DNA of 64,000 nucleotides from JAFKFH01 sp017307375 (GTDB lineage: Bacteria; Pseudomonadota; Alphaproteobacteria; Ferrovibrionales; Ferrovibrionaceae). The notes below the pieces were generated by a model. It saw only the letters and a list, made by a program, of their open reading frames with translations, searched no databases and was not told the DNA's origin. The stretch is from positions 6,820,001 through 6,884,000 of the forward strand of contig OZ245874.1 in NCBI GenBank assembly GCA_965229335.1, given 5' to 3'. Made by a program: the position numbers and the translations under genes. Of this stretch, positions 35,528 to 46,489 are shown in pieces (positions within the stretch are counted from its first letter, which is position 1; each line of letters begins with the position of its first letter).

Positions 35528-35580
35528 CGTCCCTCCCGCCGGCCTCTCTATCGGAGGCGCGAGTGGGACACTACCATATT

Positions 35581-35599
35581 AGTATACTTGTCTGTCAAC
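35581..35599. promoter_or_regulatory. GntR/FCD-type operator candidate upstream of gntR
   Basis: AGTATACTTGTCTGTCAAC, 54 nt before the GntR start, is 16/19 identical to the element at 33502-33520 in the same orientation. The first 8 bases, AGTATACT, are a perfect palindrome. The gap is A+T-richer than its flanks, and FCD regulators are usually autoregulated. Confidence 0.6.
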
Positions 35600-35617
35600 C
35601 ACCGATGCGCCCGGACC

Positions 35618-37168
35618 TCAGCGCGCGCGGACGAGGTCGAGCACGATGTCGAGCATGCTGTTGGCCGCCTGGATCATCTTGGCCGAGGCCTGATAGGACT
35701 TCTGGTAGGACATCAGCTTGGCCAGCTCCTCGTCGAGATTGACGCCTGTCGCCTGGCCCAGGCGGCCCTCCAGCGAACTGCGCAGCCCGGCCTGGTGGCG
35801 AAGCTCGTCCGTCCCGGTGGCCCGGGTCGCCGCGACGTTGCCGACGATCGTATCGAGGTAACCGGAGAGACCGGTCGCCACGGCCCCCAGCGCCCCGGCC
35901 GAGGCGAAGGAGACCGACTTGCTGCCGATCGCCGCGGCCAGCGACTTGGCGATTCGGACGTCCATCGCGCCAGCCGTCTTCTGCAGCAGATCGGGATTGG
36001 CCATCAGGTCGGGATGAATCTGGATGGTCGCGGCATTGTCGATGTTGCCGGGACTGGCCGGCGGGCTGGGGTAGATGCCGGCAAACATCCCGTTGGCCTC
36101 GTTGACGCCGTTCGCCGGGTCGTGGGCGGGATTGCCGGCGATATCCGTCGTTGCCAGATTGGCCGCGCGCATCGTGTTGAACAGGCCCAGGACGAACTGG
36201 TTGAGCTCGGCCGTGCGCTGTTGCAGTTCGCCTTGCGGCAGCGCCGCGCCGGCGGAATATTGGCCGCGTTGATCGAGAAGGGCGCCGATCCTGCCGCCGC
36301 CCCGCAGCAGTTCGGCGGTCAGATCGGGGCCGGCGGCGGCACCCGGCGTGCCGATGCCGATCCTCTGGGTCGGGGTGGTCGCCGTCATTGCCGTCACCGG
36401 CGCATAGTCCACCAGCTTGCCGGCGCCGTCGGCCATGCCGAGCGTCCGTGCCGTCGGCCCGTCGACCAGGGTCCGGCCTTCCCGTGTCATCACCACCATG
36501 CTGCCATCCGGCCGGGCATGGTGGCTGACCCCGGTCAGTTCGGCCATCTGGTTGATCAGGCGGTCGCGGCGGTCTTCCAGGTCGGCCGTATCGATGCCCG
36601 TGGCCCGACCGGCGGTCACCTCGCCATTCAGGGCCGCCACCTTCCCGGCCAGGCCGTTCAGCGCGCGGACATGCCCGGCGATCGCCTGATCCGCCTCCAG
36701 CCGCTGATCCTGGATCTGTCGCGACATCGCATTCAGCTGGGTTGCCAGCGCCCGGGCCGAACCGACGACCAGGCCGGGCGGCACCGATCCGACATTGGCC
36801 GCGAGACCGTCGATGTCCTTCTTCAGCCTGGCCAGGGCTTCGCCGAGCACACCGACCGCCGCCTTTCCGGTCGACGGCTTGCCGAACAGCTGCTCGACCG
36901 AGGCGCGATGACGGTCGCGCGTCTCCGCGGCCGCCCACGCCGTGGTCGTGCCGCGGTACTGGGTCGCCAGCGCCCCGCCATCGACACGGATAATTGGGCC
37001 GGTATCGACGCCGGCGCCCATGCCGGCCACGGCCACGCTCGACTGCGCCAGGGTTCGCCTGCCGTAGCCGGGCGTGCTCGCGTTCGCGAGATTGTGCGAG
37101 ACCAGATCGAGCTGCCGCTGGCTCGCCCTCAACCCGGAAAGCGCCGTGTGGAGGATGCTGCTGGTCAT
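35618..37168 (-). CDS. flgK: Flagellar hook-associated protein 1
   Basis: A 516-residue FlgK. The N-terminal rod/hook motif LHTALSGLRASQRQLDLVSHNLANASTPGY and the C-terminal helix (VNLDEELAKLMSYQKSYQASAKMIQAANSMLDIVLDL, in parts) form the coiled D0 domain. It joins hook and filament outside the cell and is exported by the flagellar type III system. It lies 10 nt downstream of flgE. The usual partner flgL is not in this window. Confidence 0.92.
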   Translation of the reverse strand: MTSSILHTALSGLRASQRQLDLVSHNLANASTPGYGRRTLAQSSVAVAGMGAGVDTGPIIRVDGGALATQYRGTTTAWAAAETRDRHRASVEQLFGKPSTGKAAVGVLGEALARLKKDIDGLAANVGSVPPGLVVGSARALATQLNAMSRQIQDQRLEADQAIAGHVRALNGLAGKVAALNGEVTAGRATGIDTADLEDRRDRLINQMAELTGVSHHARPDGSMVVMTREGRTLVDGPTARTLGMADGAGKLVDYAPVTAMTATTPTQRIGIGTPGAAAGPDLTAELLRGGGRIGALLDQRGQYSAGAALPQGELQQRTAELNQFVLGLFNTMRAANLATTDIAGNPAHDPANGVNEANGMFAGIYPSPPASPGNIDNAATIQIHPDLMANPDLLQKTAGAMDVRIAKSLAAAIGSKSVSFASAGALGAVATGLSGYLDTIVGNVAATRATGTDELRHQAGLRSSLEGRLGQATGVNLDEELAKLMSYQKSYQASAKMIQAANSMLDIVLDLVRAR

Positions 37169-37178
37169 GCCGGCCCCC

Positions 37179-38570
37179 TCAGCGCTTGAGGTTGATGATC
37201 TCGCTCAGCATGTCGTTCACCGTCTGGATGGTCTTCGAATTGGCGGAATAGGCGCGCTGGACCGTCACCATCGTGGTGAATTCCGTCGCGAGATCGACGT
37301 TGGCCTGCTCGAGGCGGTTGGCCTGAAGCTGGCCGCTGCCGCCCTGCCCCGCCACGTTGATGCTGCCGGCGCCGGAAGCGCTGCTTTCCTGGTAGACGTT
37401 GCCGGCCCCGGCCTTCAGCCCGTCGGGATTGGTGAAGGTCACGATCGGCACCTGGTAGATGTTGCGGCGCGTCCCGTTGTCGAACAGCGCCTGGACGATG
37501 CCCTGATTGTCGATGGTGACACCGGTGAAGGTACCGGGCGCGGCACCGTCGATCGTCGAATTGACCAGGGTCGAGGGCGCGTTCAACTGGGTGAAGCCGT
37601 CGGCCAGGCCGTTGGAGCCGAAGTTGAGCGTCAGGTTCTGCGGCGACGCGATGCCGAGCGCCGCCCCCCAGTTGATCGCCAGCGGGCTGTTGTTGCCCAG
37701 GAAGGTCGAGGCCGCGGTATCGATCGTGCCGTTGGTGTTGAAGGCGACCGACGACGCGGCGTTGGTCCGCGAGGCCGCACTGTTCAGCAGGCTCTGCGTG
37801 CCCGACCCGTTGAGGTCGGCATAGGCCTCCGCCGTCCACTGATTGGCCGCAACCTTCTTGAAGGCGATCGTGACCCCGCGCGCCGTTCCCTGGCTGTCGT
37901 GGATCTGGAACGTCCGCTGGAAGTCCGGCGCGGTGCCGGTGGTGCCCCCGGAATTCAGATAGGTGCCCATGCTGCCGAAGACGTAGCCGGCGGTGGCGGC
38001 GGTCGATGCCTGCAGGTTGACCCGGGCGGCAAGGCTGGTGCTGGCCGTCGCATTGCCGGACAGGCCGGCGACGTTGACGGTGCGCAGCTGCTGGACGTTC
38101 TGCGACGACGCGAAGGCGGTATTCGCGGGCGGAATCGCCGGCCAGCCCTGGAGATAGTAGCCGGCGGCATTGCGCAGATTGCCGTTGGCATCGACGACAA
38201 AATTGCCGGCGCGGGTATAGCCGACCGTCGCCCCGTTTGACGGCGAGGCCGGCCCGCCATTGCCGGGGCCGGCGACCGGCCGGCTGGAAACGACCAGAAA
38301 GCCGTTGCCCTGGATCGCCAGGTCGGTCGGGCTGGTCGAGGCGGCGAGCACGCCCTGGCTGGAAACGAACTGCCGCGGCCGTGCCTGGACGCCGCCCGCG
38401 GCATAGGTCGAAGCGGATCCCTCGTCGGTGACCAGCGTCGAGAACTGGGTGCCCGCCCGCTTGTAGCCGACGGTGTTCACGTTCGAGATATTGTCGGAGA
38501 TGGCACCCATCGCCTGGGCTTGCGCCTGCAGGCCGAGAATGCCCGATATCATCGCACCGGTCAGGCTCAT
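37179..38570 (-). CDS. flgE: Flagellar hook protein
   Basis: A 463-residue FlgE: N-terminal SLTGAMISGILGLQAQAQAM, SDNISNVNTVGYKRAGTQFS, the middle IQGNGFLVVS domain, and the C-terminal QANRLEQANVDLATEFTTMV and LSEIINLKR. It polymerises into the hook. Length is in the normal range. It is translated with the deacetylase-like gene upstream (12-nt gap) and flgK downstream. Confidence 0.93.
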   Translation of the reverse strand: MSLTGAMISGILGLQAQAQAMGAISDNISNVNTVGYKRAGTQFSTLVTDEGSASTYAAGGVQARPRQFVSSQGVLAASTSPTDLAIQGNGFLVVSSRPVAGPGNGGPASPSNGATVGYTRAGNFVVDANGNLRNAAGYYLQGWPAIPPANTAFASSQNVQQLRTVNVAGLSGNATASTSLAARVNLQASTAATAGYVFGSMGTYLNSGGTTGTAPDFQRTFQIHDSQGTARGVTIAFKKVAANQWTAEAYADLNGSGTQSLLNSAASRTNAASSVAFNTNGTIDTAASTFLGNNSPLAINWGAALGIASPQNLTLNFGSNGLADGFTQLNAPSTLVNSTIDGAAPGTFTGVTIDNQGIVQALFDNGTRRNIYQVPIVTFTNPDGLKAGAGNVYQESSASGAGSINVAGQGGSGQLQANRLEQANVDLATEFTTMVTVQRAYSANSKTIQTVNDMLSEIINLKR

Positions 38571-38582
38571 GATCGTCGTACC

Positions 38583-39380
38583 TCAGGTAAGTTGCTGACG
38601 CAGGCGGGCGGGCTGGGCGATTTCCCGGCGGGAAGGCCTGAACAGTTCCGCGGCCGAGAGCCAGTCGGCCTCGTCCGACAGCGGCGAGCGCATCAGCAGC
38701 CAGGCCAGGGAATCCCAGATCTGCCGGTCATGAGCCGGGTGATGGGTCAGCAGCCCGAGCGGCTCGTCCCACAGCGTGCGCAGGCGACGATGGCGCAGCG
38801 CATGGGCAACACGCGCGGCGAGCTGTCGGCGACCCAGCGTGCCGCCATTCTCGCCACCGGCAAGCCGCACATGCGCGTCGATACGCGGGACGCCGATCAG
38901 GGCGCTCAGCATGCCGAAGCCGGACAGCCCGACAAGGCCGCTCAGGACCGCCGCCGAGGTCAGGTTGGCCGGGACCTGGACCCAGGACGGTGCATCCGGC
39001 ACATCGGCCGGCACGACGTAGACCGGCAGGTAGCCGACGAAGGCATCGTAGACCTGCGCCGATGCCTGCAGTTTCCTGGCCAGGGTTTCGATCCGGCAGT
39101 CCGGGTCCAGCGACTCGTTGCCGAAGCCGCCGCCCAGCTGCAGCACCGAGGCGAGCGCGGCCGGATTGAGACAGTCGCTCAACGACATCCTGTCGCACCA
39201 GGGATCGACGGCGAGACTGACCGGAACGCCCGCCTGCCAGGACAGCGCCAGCAATCGCTGCAGCGCCGGCGTGGCCATCCGTGCGCCATCGTCACGCCAC
39301 CACAGCCGCGGCCGATGCCCGGCCTTGCGCCATGCCCGCAGCTCGAGCCAGAGCGGCAGGTGCTCCATCGTCATGATCAT
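38583..39380 (-). CDS. Polysaccharide deacetylase-like protein
   Basis: The 265-residue protein begins WLELRAWRKAGHRPRLWWRDDGAR; the WWRDD element, GVPVSLAVDPW and LLTHHPAHD are the metal and substrate loops of a shortened NodB-like fold. It may act on a glycan, but the full deacetylase motif set is not clear, so activity is uncertain. ATG 39380 has AAGG upstream; ATGs at 39374 and 39368 are alternatives. It is the first gene before flgE, an unusual place for this family. Confidence 0.7.
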   Translation of the reverse strand: MIMTMEHLPLWLELRAWRKAGHRPRLWWRDDGARMATPALQRLLALSWQAGVPVSLAVDPWCDRMSLSDCLNPAALASVLQLGGGFGNESLDPDCRIETLARKLQASAQVYDAFVGYLPVYVVPADVPDAPSWVQVPANLTSAAVLSGLVGLSGFGMLSALIGVPRIDAHVRLAGGENGGTLGRRQLAARVAHALRHRRLRTLWDEPLGLLTHHPAHDRQIWDSLAWLLMRSPLSDEADWLSAAELFRPSRREIAQPARLRQQLT

Positions 39381-39540
39381 CGGACACGCCTTTCCAATCC
39401 GCTTTCGGGTGCCGAACGAGCGACACGGCGAACAACGGACCGACGCTATGGCGCGAACGTGGATGGCGGGTGGGCCGATGATCCAGATTGTGCAGGCACG
39501 CCCCGCCCGCCGCGGAAAGCCCTTACGGACCGAGCCCGCC

Positions 39541-39566
39541 GTGACGGCGGCAACCGGCGGCGTCAC
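39541..39566 (-). terminator. Possible terminator of the hybrid kinase gene
   Basis: GTGACG at 39541-39546 and CGTCAC at 39561-39566 are complementary, and G+C-rich bases between them could extend the stem. No T tract follows on the minus strand, so this is weak. The rest of the 39381-39626 gap holds no gene that I can support. Confidence 0.3.
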
Positions 39567-39626
39567 CGGGGTGAGAGATGATCTGCCGGATTCCCGCCTG
39601 CCCAGGCGCCGAAACCGGCCCGCTAC

Positions 39627-41837
<2,211 letters not shown>

Positions 41838-41933
41838 AACAAACTCCGTCCGCTACTAGGAACGCCATCCTGGGATTATGCGGCTATCGGTCTTCAGACT
41901 GGGTATATTTATGTCAAATTCTATGAATCACGA

Positions 41934-41965
41934 ATGCCGGCCGGGGAGCATTCCCCGGCCGGCAT
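41934..41965 (-). terminator. 14-bp perfect hairpin after the chemoreceptor gene
   Basis: ATGCCGGCCGGGGA at 41934-41947 and its exact complement at 41952-41965 flank a 4-nt loop, 20 nt beyond the chemoreceptor stop on the minus strand. The T tract after it is poor, so termination may need Rho or the stem may simply protect the transcript. Confidence 0.6.
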
Positions 41966-41985
41966 CGGATCGTCGCACCCGGCGT

Positions 41986-43860
41986 TCAGCCGGCGCGGAC
42001 CTGGGCCAGGAAGTTGCCGACCTCGCCGCGCAGGCGCTCGGCCAGGGCCGACAGTTCGCCCGAGGCGGTGAGGACCTGGTTGGCGGCGGCACCCGCCTCG
42101 CCCGCCGAGCGGTTGACGCTGGTGACGCTCGACGACGCTTCCTGGGTGCCAGAGGCCGCCTGCTCGACATTGCGGGCGATCTCGTTGGTCGCGGCCCCCT
42201 GCTCCTCCACCGCCGAGGCGATCGAGCCGTTGATCTCACTGATCTGATTGATCGTGCCGCCGATGGTGCGAATGGCCTCGACCGCCTTGCGCGTCGCTTC
42301 CTGCACCTCGCCGATCTGCTGGCCGATCTCCTCGGTGGCCTTGGTCGTCTGGTTGGCCAGCGACTTGACCTCGGAGGCGACGACGGCGAAACCCTTGCCG
42401 GCCTCGCCGGCGCGCGCCGCCTCGATCGTCGCATTCAGCGCCAGCAGGTTGGTCTGGCCGGCGATGTTGGTGATCAGCGCCACCACCGCGCCGATCTTGT
42501 CGGCTGCCGCCGACAGGCCCTGGACGATCGCGTCGGTCGCCTGCGCCTGGTCGACCGCGCCGACGGCGATGCGGCTGGCGCTCGACACCTGGGTCGAGAT
42601 CTCGCGGATCGACGCGGCCAGCTCCTCCGACGCCGATGCCACCGTCTGCACGTTGGCCGCCGCCTGCTCGGTCGCCGCGGCCGCGGTCAGCGATTGCTGC
42701 GTCGTCGAATTGGCAATGCCGGTCATCGAGCCTGCCGTCGACTGCATCTCGGTCGCCGCCGCGGCCACGGCATTGACCACGCCGCCCACCGCCGCCTCGA
42801 AATCGTCGGCCATCTTGCGCAACGCCGCCTTGCGCTGCTGCTCGGCCTCGATCCGCGCCCGCTCCTGCTCGGCCTGGCGCTCGGCGGCCTGGCGGCGCTC
42901 GGCCTCCTCGGCGTCGTGGCGGCGCTTCTCCTCGGCCCGGCGCTCGGCATCCTCGCGCTGGCGCCGCTCCTCGGCCTGCGCCCGCTCGCGGGCTTCCTCG
43001 TCACGCTGGCGCTGGGCCTCGCGGACGCGGTTCTCCTCCGCTTCGGCGGCCAGCCGCCGCGCCTCGATGCCGTTCTGCTTGAACACTTCGACGCTGCGCG
43101 CCATCAGCCCGACCTCGTCGGCACGCTCGGCGCCGTCGACCGCGACGTCGAGCTTGCCTTGCGCCAGGTCGGTCATCGTGGCCGACAGCCGGCGCAGCGG
43201 CATGGCGATGCCGGAGCGGACGATGAAGAAGGCGAGCGGCAGAATCAGCACCAGCGCCGCGCCGGCGGTGATCCACAGAAGGGTCCGATCAGACGCGGCG
43301 GCGGCGGATGCCTCGCGCGCACGCCGCGCGTTTGCCTCCTGCATCTCGTCGACCAGCGCGCCGATCGTCCTGCGCAGCTGGGCCAGCTTCGGACCAGTCT
43401 CTTCCTGGGTGATCTTCAGCGCCTGTGCATTGGACTCGTCGGTGTTGATCAACGACGCCTTGATGGCCTCGTTGTCCTCGCGTCCGATCTCCTTGACCTC
43501 GGCCACCAGGCCGCTGAACCGGCGGGCAACGGCCGGCTCGGCAAGCCGGGTAACCGCTGCCGCGCGCGTGTCCAGTTCGGACAGGGTGGCCCGCAATTCG
43601 ACCATCGCCGCCTTCAGGCGATTTTCGTCGGTTTCCGCCGCGAGCTGGTAGTTCAGCCGCACGATATCGCCGACGCGCGCATTCGCGCGCGCCATTTGCA
43701 GCAGCGCCGGATCCTGGCGCTCGACCAGGTCGCGATATTCGGCGTCGAGCCGCTCCAGCTTCATCGCGGCGAACCATACCAGGCCCGCTGCGGCCAGGGA
43801 GAGCAGCAATACCGGCAGCAATCCCTTCCAGCCGATACCCAAGTTGTTAAGAAGTCGCAT
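41986..43860 (-). CDS. Methyl-accepting chemotaxis protein with long charged coil
   Basis: The 624-residue receptor has TM1 (12-33), a periplasmic helical sensor (35-190), TM2 (193-214), HAMP (217-268), an extended Glu/Arg/Ala coiled coil (about 270-350), and a signalling hairpin with the tip IAGQTNLLALNATIEAARAG (20 residues) and FAVVASEVKSLANQT. The tail FLAQVRAG resembles that of the neighbouring receptor. ATG 43860 has GGGAG at 6 nt; ATG 43866 is too close to it. Confidence 0.92.
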   Translation of the reverse strand: MRLLNNLGIGWKGLLPVLLLSLAAAGLVWFAAMKLERLDAEYRDLVERQDPALLQMARANARVGDIVRLNYQLAAETDENRLKAAMVELRATLSELDTRAAAVTRLAEPAVARRFSGLVAEVKEIGREDNEAIKASLINTDESNAQALKITQEETGPKLAQLRRTIGALVDEMQEANARRAREASAAAASDRTLLWITAGAALVLILPLAFFIVRSGIAMPLRRLSATMTDLAQGKLDVAVDGAERADEVGLMARSVEVFKQNGIEARRLAAEAEENRVREAQRQRDEEARERAQAEERRQREDAERRAEEKRRHDAEEAERRQAAERQAEQERARIEAEQQRKAALRKMADDFEAAVGGVVNAVAAAATEMQSTAGSMTGIANSTTQQSLTAAAATEQAAANVQTVASASEELAASIREISTQVSSASRIAVGAVDQAQATDAIVQGLSAAADKIGAVVALITNIAGQTNLLALNATIEAARAGEAGKGFAVVASEVKSLANQTTKATEEIGQQIGEVQEATRKAVEAIRTIGGTINQISEINGSIASAVEEQGAATNEIARNVEQAASGTQEASSSVTSVNRSAGEAGAAANQVLTASGELSALAERLRGEVGNFLAQVRAG

Positions 43861-44342
43861 CGTCATCTCCCAAAGGAAAAGGGGTCTGTTCGCTAGGAGA
43901 TTTGATGATACGCCCTTAGTATATATACCAGGGTAAGTACGGACGTTTTTTTGTAATTTTTCATGTATCTGGCATCACATACATTTCAGACATTGTCATT
44001 ATCCCGAATCGGCACAGAGTACCGACGGAAAGGTTTGGGGCCAAAATAGTTTTTGTCTCCGGTAGCGAGTCTATAAGGCGGAAAAAATTTCCTTTTTACA
44101 TTAGTCAATTGATGATAAAAAGATCGTTTTAATATGTTATCTTACAGGACGCTTTGAGTATCTCACATCGCGCGAACCGCGGAACTGACGCCGCTGTAAT
44201 AAAAGAAGGTTACAATTACTGAGGACTCGATACGAAAGGATCAGAAGAAGGCTGCTACGTTCGGATTGCGCAATGATCGACCGCGTAGATCATTCACCGG
44301 AGCAGATTTCCGGCGAGGTATAATAAGAAGGAGATACTGACT
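43861..44342. promoter_or_regulatory. A+T-rich 480-nt intergenic region between two chemoreceptor genes
   Basis: This gap is the most A+T-rich stretch of the window and separates divergent receptors. It carries runs such as TTTTTTTG and AAAAAATTT and must contain both promoters. A strong AAGAAGGAGA ribosome site lies just before 44343. A short inverted repeat, ATGATC...GATCAT, spans 44273-44293. I see no coding frame with a ribosome-binding site and no clear sigma-54 or sigma-28 consensus. Confidence 0.45.
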
Positions 44343-46358
44343 ATGCCGTTTGGTGGGAATCTGGGGCTGATGCCTTCCGCCTATGCCCGCGAGCTCGAGG
44401 CGGTTGCCCAGGCGCTCGACAAGTCGCAGGCGATCATCGAGTTCGAGATGGACGGGTCGGTGCGTTCGGCCAACCAGAATTTCCTGGCGCTGATGGGCTA
44501 TCGGCTCGAGGACATCGTCGGCAAGCATCACCGCCTGTTCGTGCCGGCCGACGTCGCGGCCGGCGATGGCTATCGCCAGTTCTGGGCCGCGCTCAGCCGC
44601 GGCGAATATCAGGCGGGCGAATTCAAGCGGCTGGCCAAGGACGGCCGCGAGGTCTGGATCCAGGGTTCCTACAACCCGGTGTTCAGCGCCGACGGCAAGC
44701 CGGTCACGATCGTCAAATATGCCAGCGACGTGACGCAGACCAAGCTGGCCGCGGCCGACGCGGCCGGCCAGATCGCCGCGATCGGCAAGTCGCAGGCGGT
44801 GATCGAATTCAACCTGGATGGCACGATCATTACTGCCAACCAATTGTTCCTCGACGCCCTCGGATATCGGGCCGAAGAAATCGTCGGCCGCCACCATCGC
44901 ATGTTTGTCGATCCGGCCTATGCCGGCAGCGCCGAATACCGTCGGTTCTGGGAGACGCTGGGGCGCGGCGAATATCAGGCGGCGGAATACAAGCGCATCG
45001 GCAAGGGCGGTCGCGAAGTCTGGATCCAGGCTTCCTACAATCCGATCTTCGATCTCAACGGCCGCCCGTTCAAGGTCGTCAAATACGCGACCGACGTCAC
45101 CGCGGCCAAGTTGAAAGCCGCAGACAGTGCCGGCCAGCTTGCCGCGATCGGCAAGTCACAGGCCGTGATCGAATTCGACATGGACGGCACGATTCTCGGG
45201 GCGAACCAGAACTTCCTGGACGTGATGGGCTACCGGCTCGACGAGATCAAGGGGCGGCAGCATCGCCTGTTCGTCGACCCCGCCTTCGCGGCCAGCGACG
45301 ATTATCGGCGCTTCTGGGACGCGCTGAAGCGCGGCGAATATTTCGCCGCCGAATACCGCCGCATCGGCAAGGGCGGAAAGGAAATCTGGATCCAGGGTTC
45401 CTATAACCCGATCCTCGACCTGAACGGCCGGCCGTTCAAGGTCGTCAAATATGCGACCGACATCACCGCCGCCAAGCAGGAGATCGCCCGCAAGCTGCGC
45501 CAGGCCGAGGAAATGGAGCGGCTGGTCCGCGACTACGACGCGGTGATGCAGAAGGTGCTGGCGGGCCTGGGTGCGGCCGGCGACCGGATGACGACGGTAG
45601 CGGCGGCGATCAGCGCCTCGGCGGTCCAGACCAATGCCGAGTCGGCCAATGTCTCGGCGGCGGCGCAGCAGACCGACGCCAATCTGCAGACGGTGGCATC
45701 GGCCAGCGAAGAGCTTTCCTCGTCGATCAACGAGATTGCGCGCCAGATCTCCAATTCGAGCTCGATGGCGGGCGCCGCGGTCGAACAGGGTAACGAGGCG
45801 GAGGGCCGGATCCGGCGCCTCGACGAGATGGCGCGGTCGATCGGCACGGTGGTCGAACTGATCCGGACGATCGCGGGCCAGACCAATCTTCTCGCCCTGA
45901 ACGCGACGATCGAGGCGGCCCGCGCCGGCGAGGCCGGCAAGGGCTTTGCCGTCGTCGCCTCCGAGGTCAAGAGCCTGGCGAACCAGACCGCGAAGGCGAC
46001 CGAGGAGATCGGCGGGCTGATCAACGGCATCCAGGAAAGTGTCGGCGGCGCCGTCGACATCATCGGGGCGATCCGGTCGACGATCGGGCGGCTGAGCGAC
46101 GCATCGGTCGCGGTTGCCGCCGCGGTCGAGGAACAGGCGGCGGCGACGCAGGAAATCGCTGGCAACGTGACGACCGCGGCCGACGCGGTGGCCATGGTCT
46201 CACGCTCCAGCGTCGAGGTGCTCGGTGCGGCAAAACGCGCGGCGTCGGCCGCCGACGACGTCCAGTCGGCATCGGCCGACATCGCGGCGGCCAGCGCCTC
46301 GCTGCGGACCGAGGTGACGGGATTCCTGGCCGCCATCAAGCGGGTCGGCGCCGGGTGA
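44343..46358 (+). CDS. Soluble chemoreceptor with three PAS repeats
   Basis: A 671-residue cytoplasmic receptor without transmembrane helices. Three PAS modules begin at Lys27, Lys149 and Lys271 (each KSQA(I/V)IEF), exactly 122 residues apart, each ending with VKYA(S/T)D(V/I)T. Residues 400-671 are a chemoreceptor signalling domain with IAGQTNLLALNATIEAARAG. The modules may bind haem, flavin or a small ligand; the repeated HHR(L/M)FV near each is notable. It likely senses an internal signal and controls CheA. Confidence 0.9.
   Translation: MPFGGNLGLMPSAYARELEAVAQALDKSQAIIEFEMDGSVRSANQNFLALMGYRLEDIVGKHHRLFVPADVAAGDGYRQFWAALSRGEYQAGEFKRLAKDGREVWIQGSYNPVFSADGKPVTIVKYASDVTQTKLAAADAAGQIAAIGKSQAVIEFNLDGTIITANQLFLDALGYRAEEIVGRHHRMFVDPAYAGSAEYRRFWETLGRGEYQAAEYKRIGKGGREVWIQASYNPIFDLNGRPFKVVKYATDVTAAKLKAADSAGQLAAIGKSQAVIEFDMDGTILGANQNFLDVMGYRLDEIKGRQHRLFVDPAFAASDDYRRFWDALKRGEYFAAEYRRIGKGGKEIWIQGSYNPILDLNGRPFKVVKYATDITAAKQEIARKLRQAEEMERLVRDYDAVMQKVLAGLGAAGDRMTTVAAAISASAVQTNAESANVSAAAQQTDANLQTVASASEELSSSINEIARQISNSSSMAGAAVEQGNEAEGRIRRLDEMARSIGTVVELIRTIAGQTNLLALNATIEAARAGEAGKGFAVVASEVKSLANQTAKATEEIGGLINGIQESVGGAVDIIGAIRSTIGRLSDASVAVAAAVEEQAAATQEIAGNVTTAADAVAMVSRSSVEVLGAAKRAASAADDVQSASADIAAASASLRTEVTGFLAAIKRVGAG
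44421..45518 (+). repeat. Three tandem 366-nt imperfect repeats encoding PAS modules
   Basis: Units start at 44421, 44787 and 45153. Units two and three are the more alike (GRPFKVVKYATD shared), so unit two or three arose by a later duplication. The period is exact and the frame is kept. Confidence 0.85.
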
Positions 46359-46489
46359 GGACGGGAAGCACCGATCGGCCATAGGACAGAGGCGCGGTCC
46401 GGGATTTCCCGGCGCCCCGCCAATGTCTGCTTGCGCGTCCAGGCCATCACGCTAGGTTACGCAAAACCGGCGGGGTTGCAGAGTTGGGC

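Noticed and set aside
46359..46489. CCGGGATTTCCCGG short hairpin as a terminator of the soluble receptor gene
   Set aside because: The stem is only 5-6 bp with a 2-nt loop and no T tract follows.
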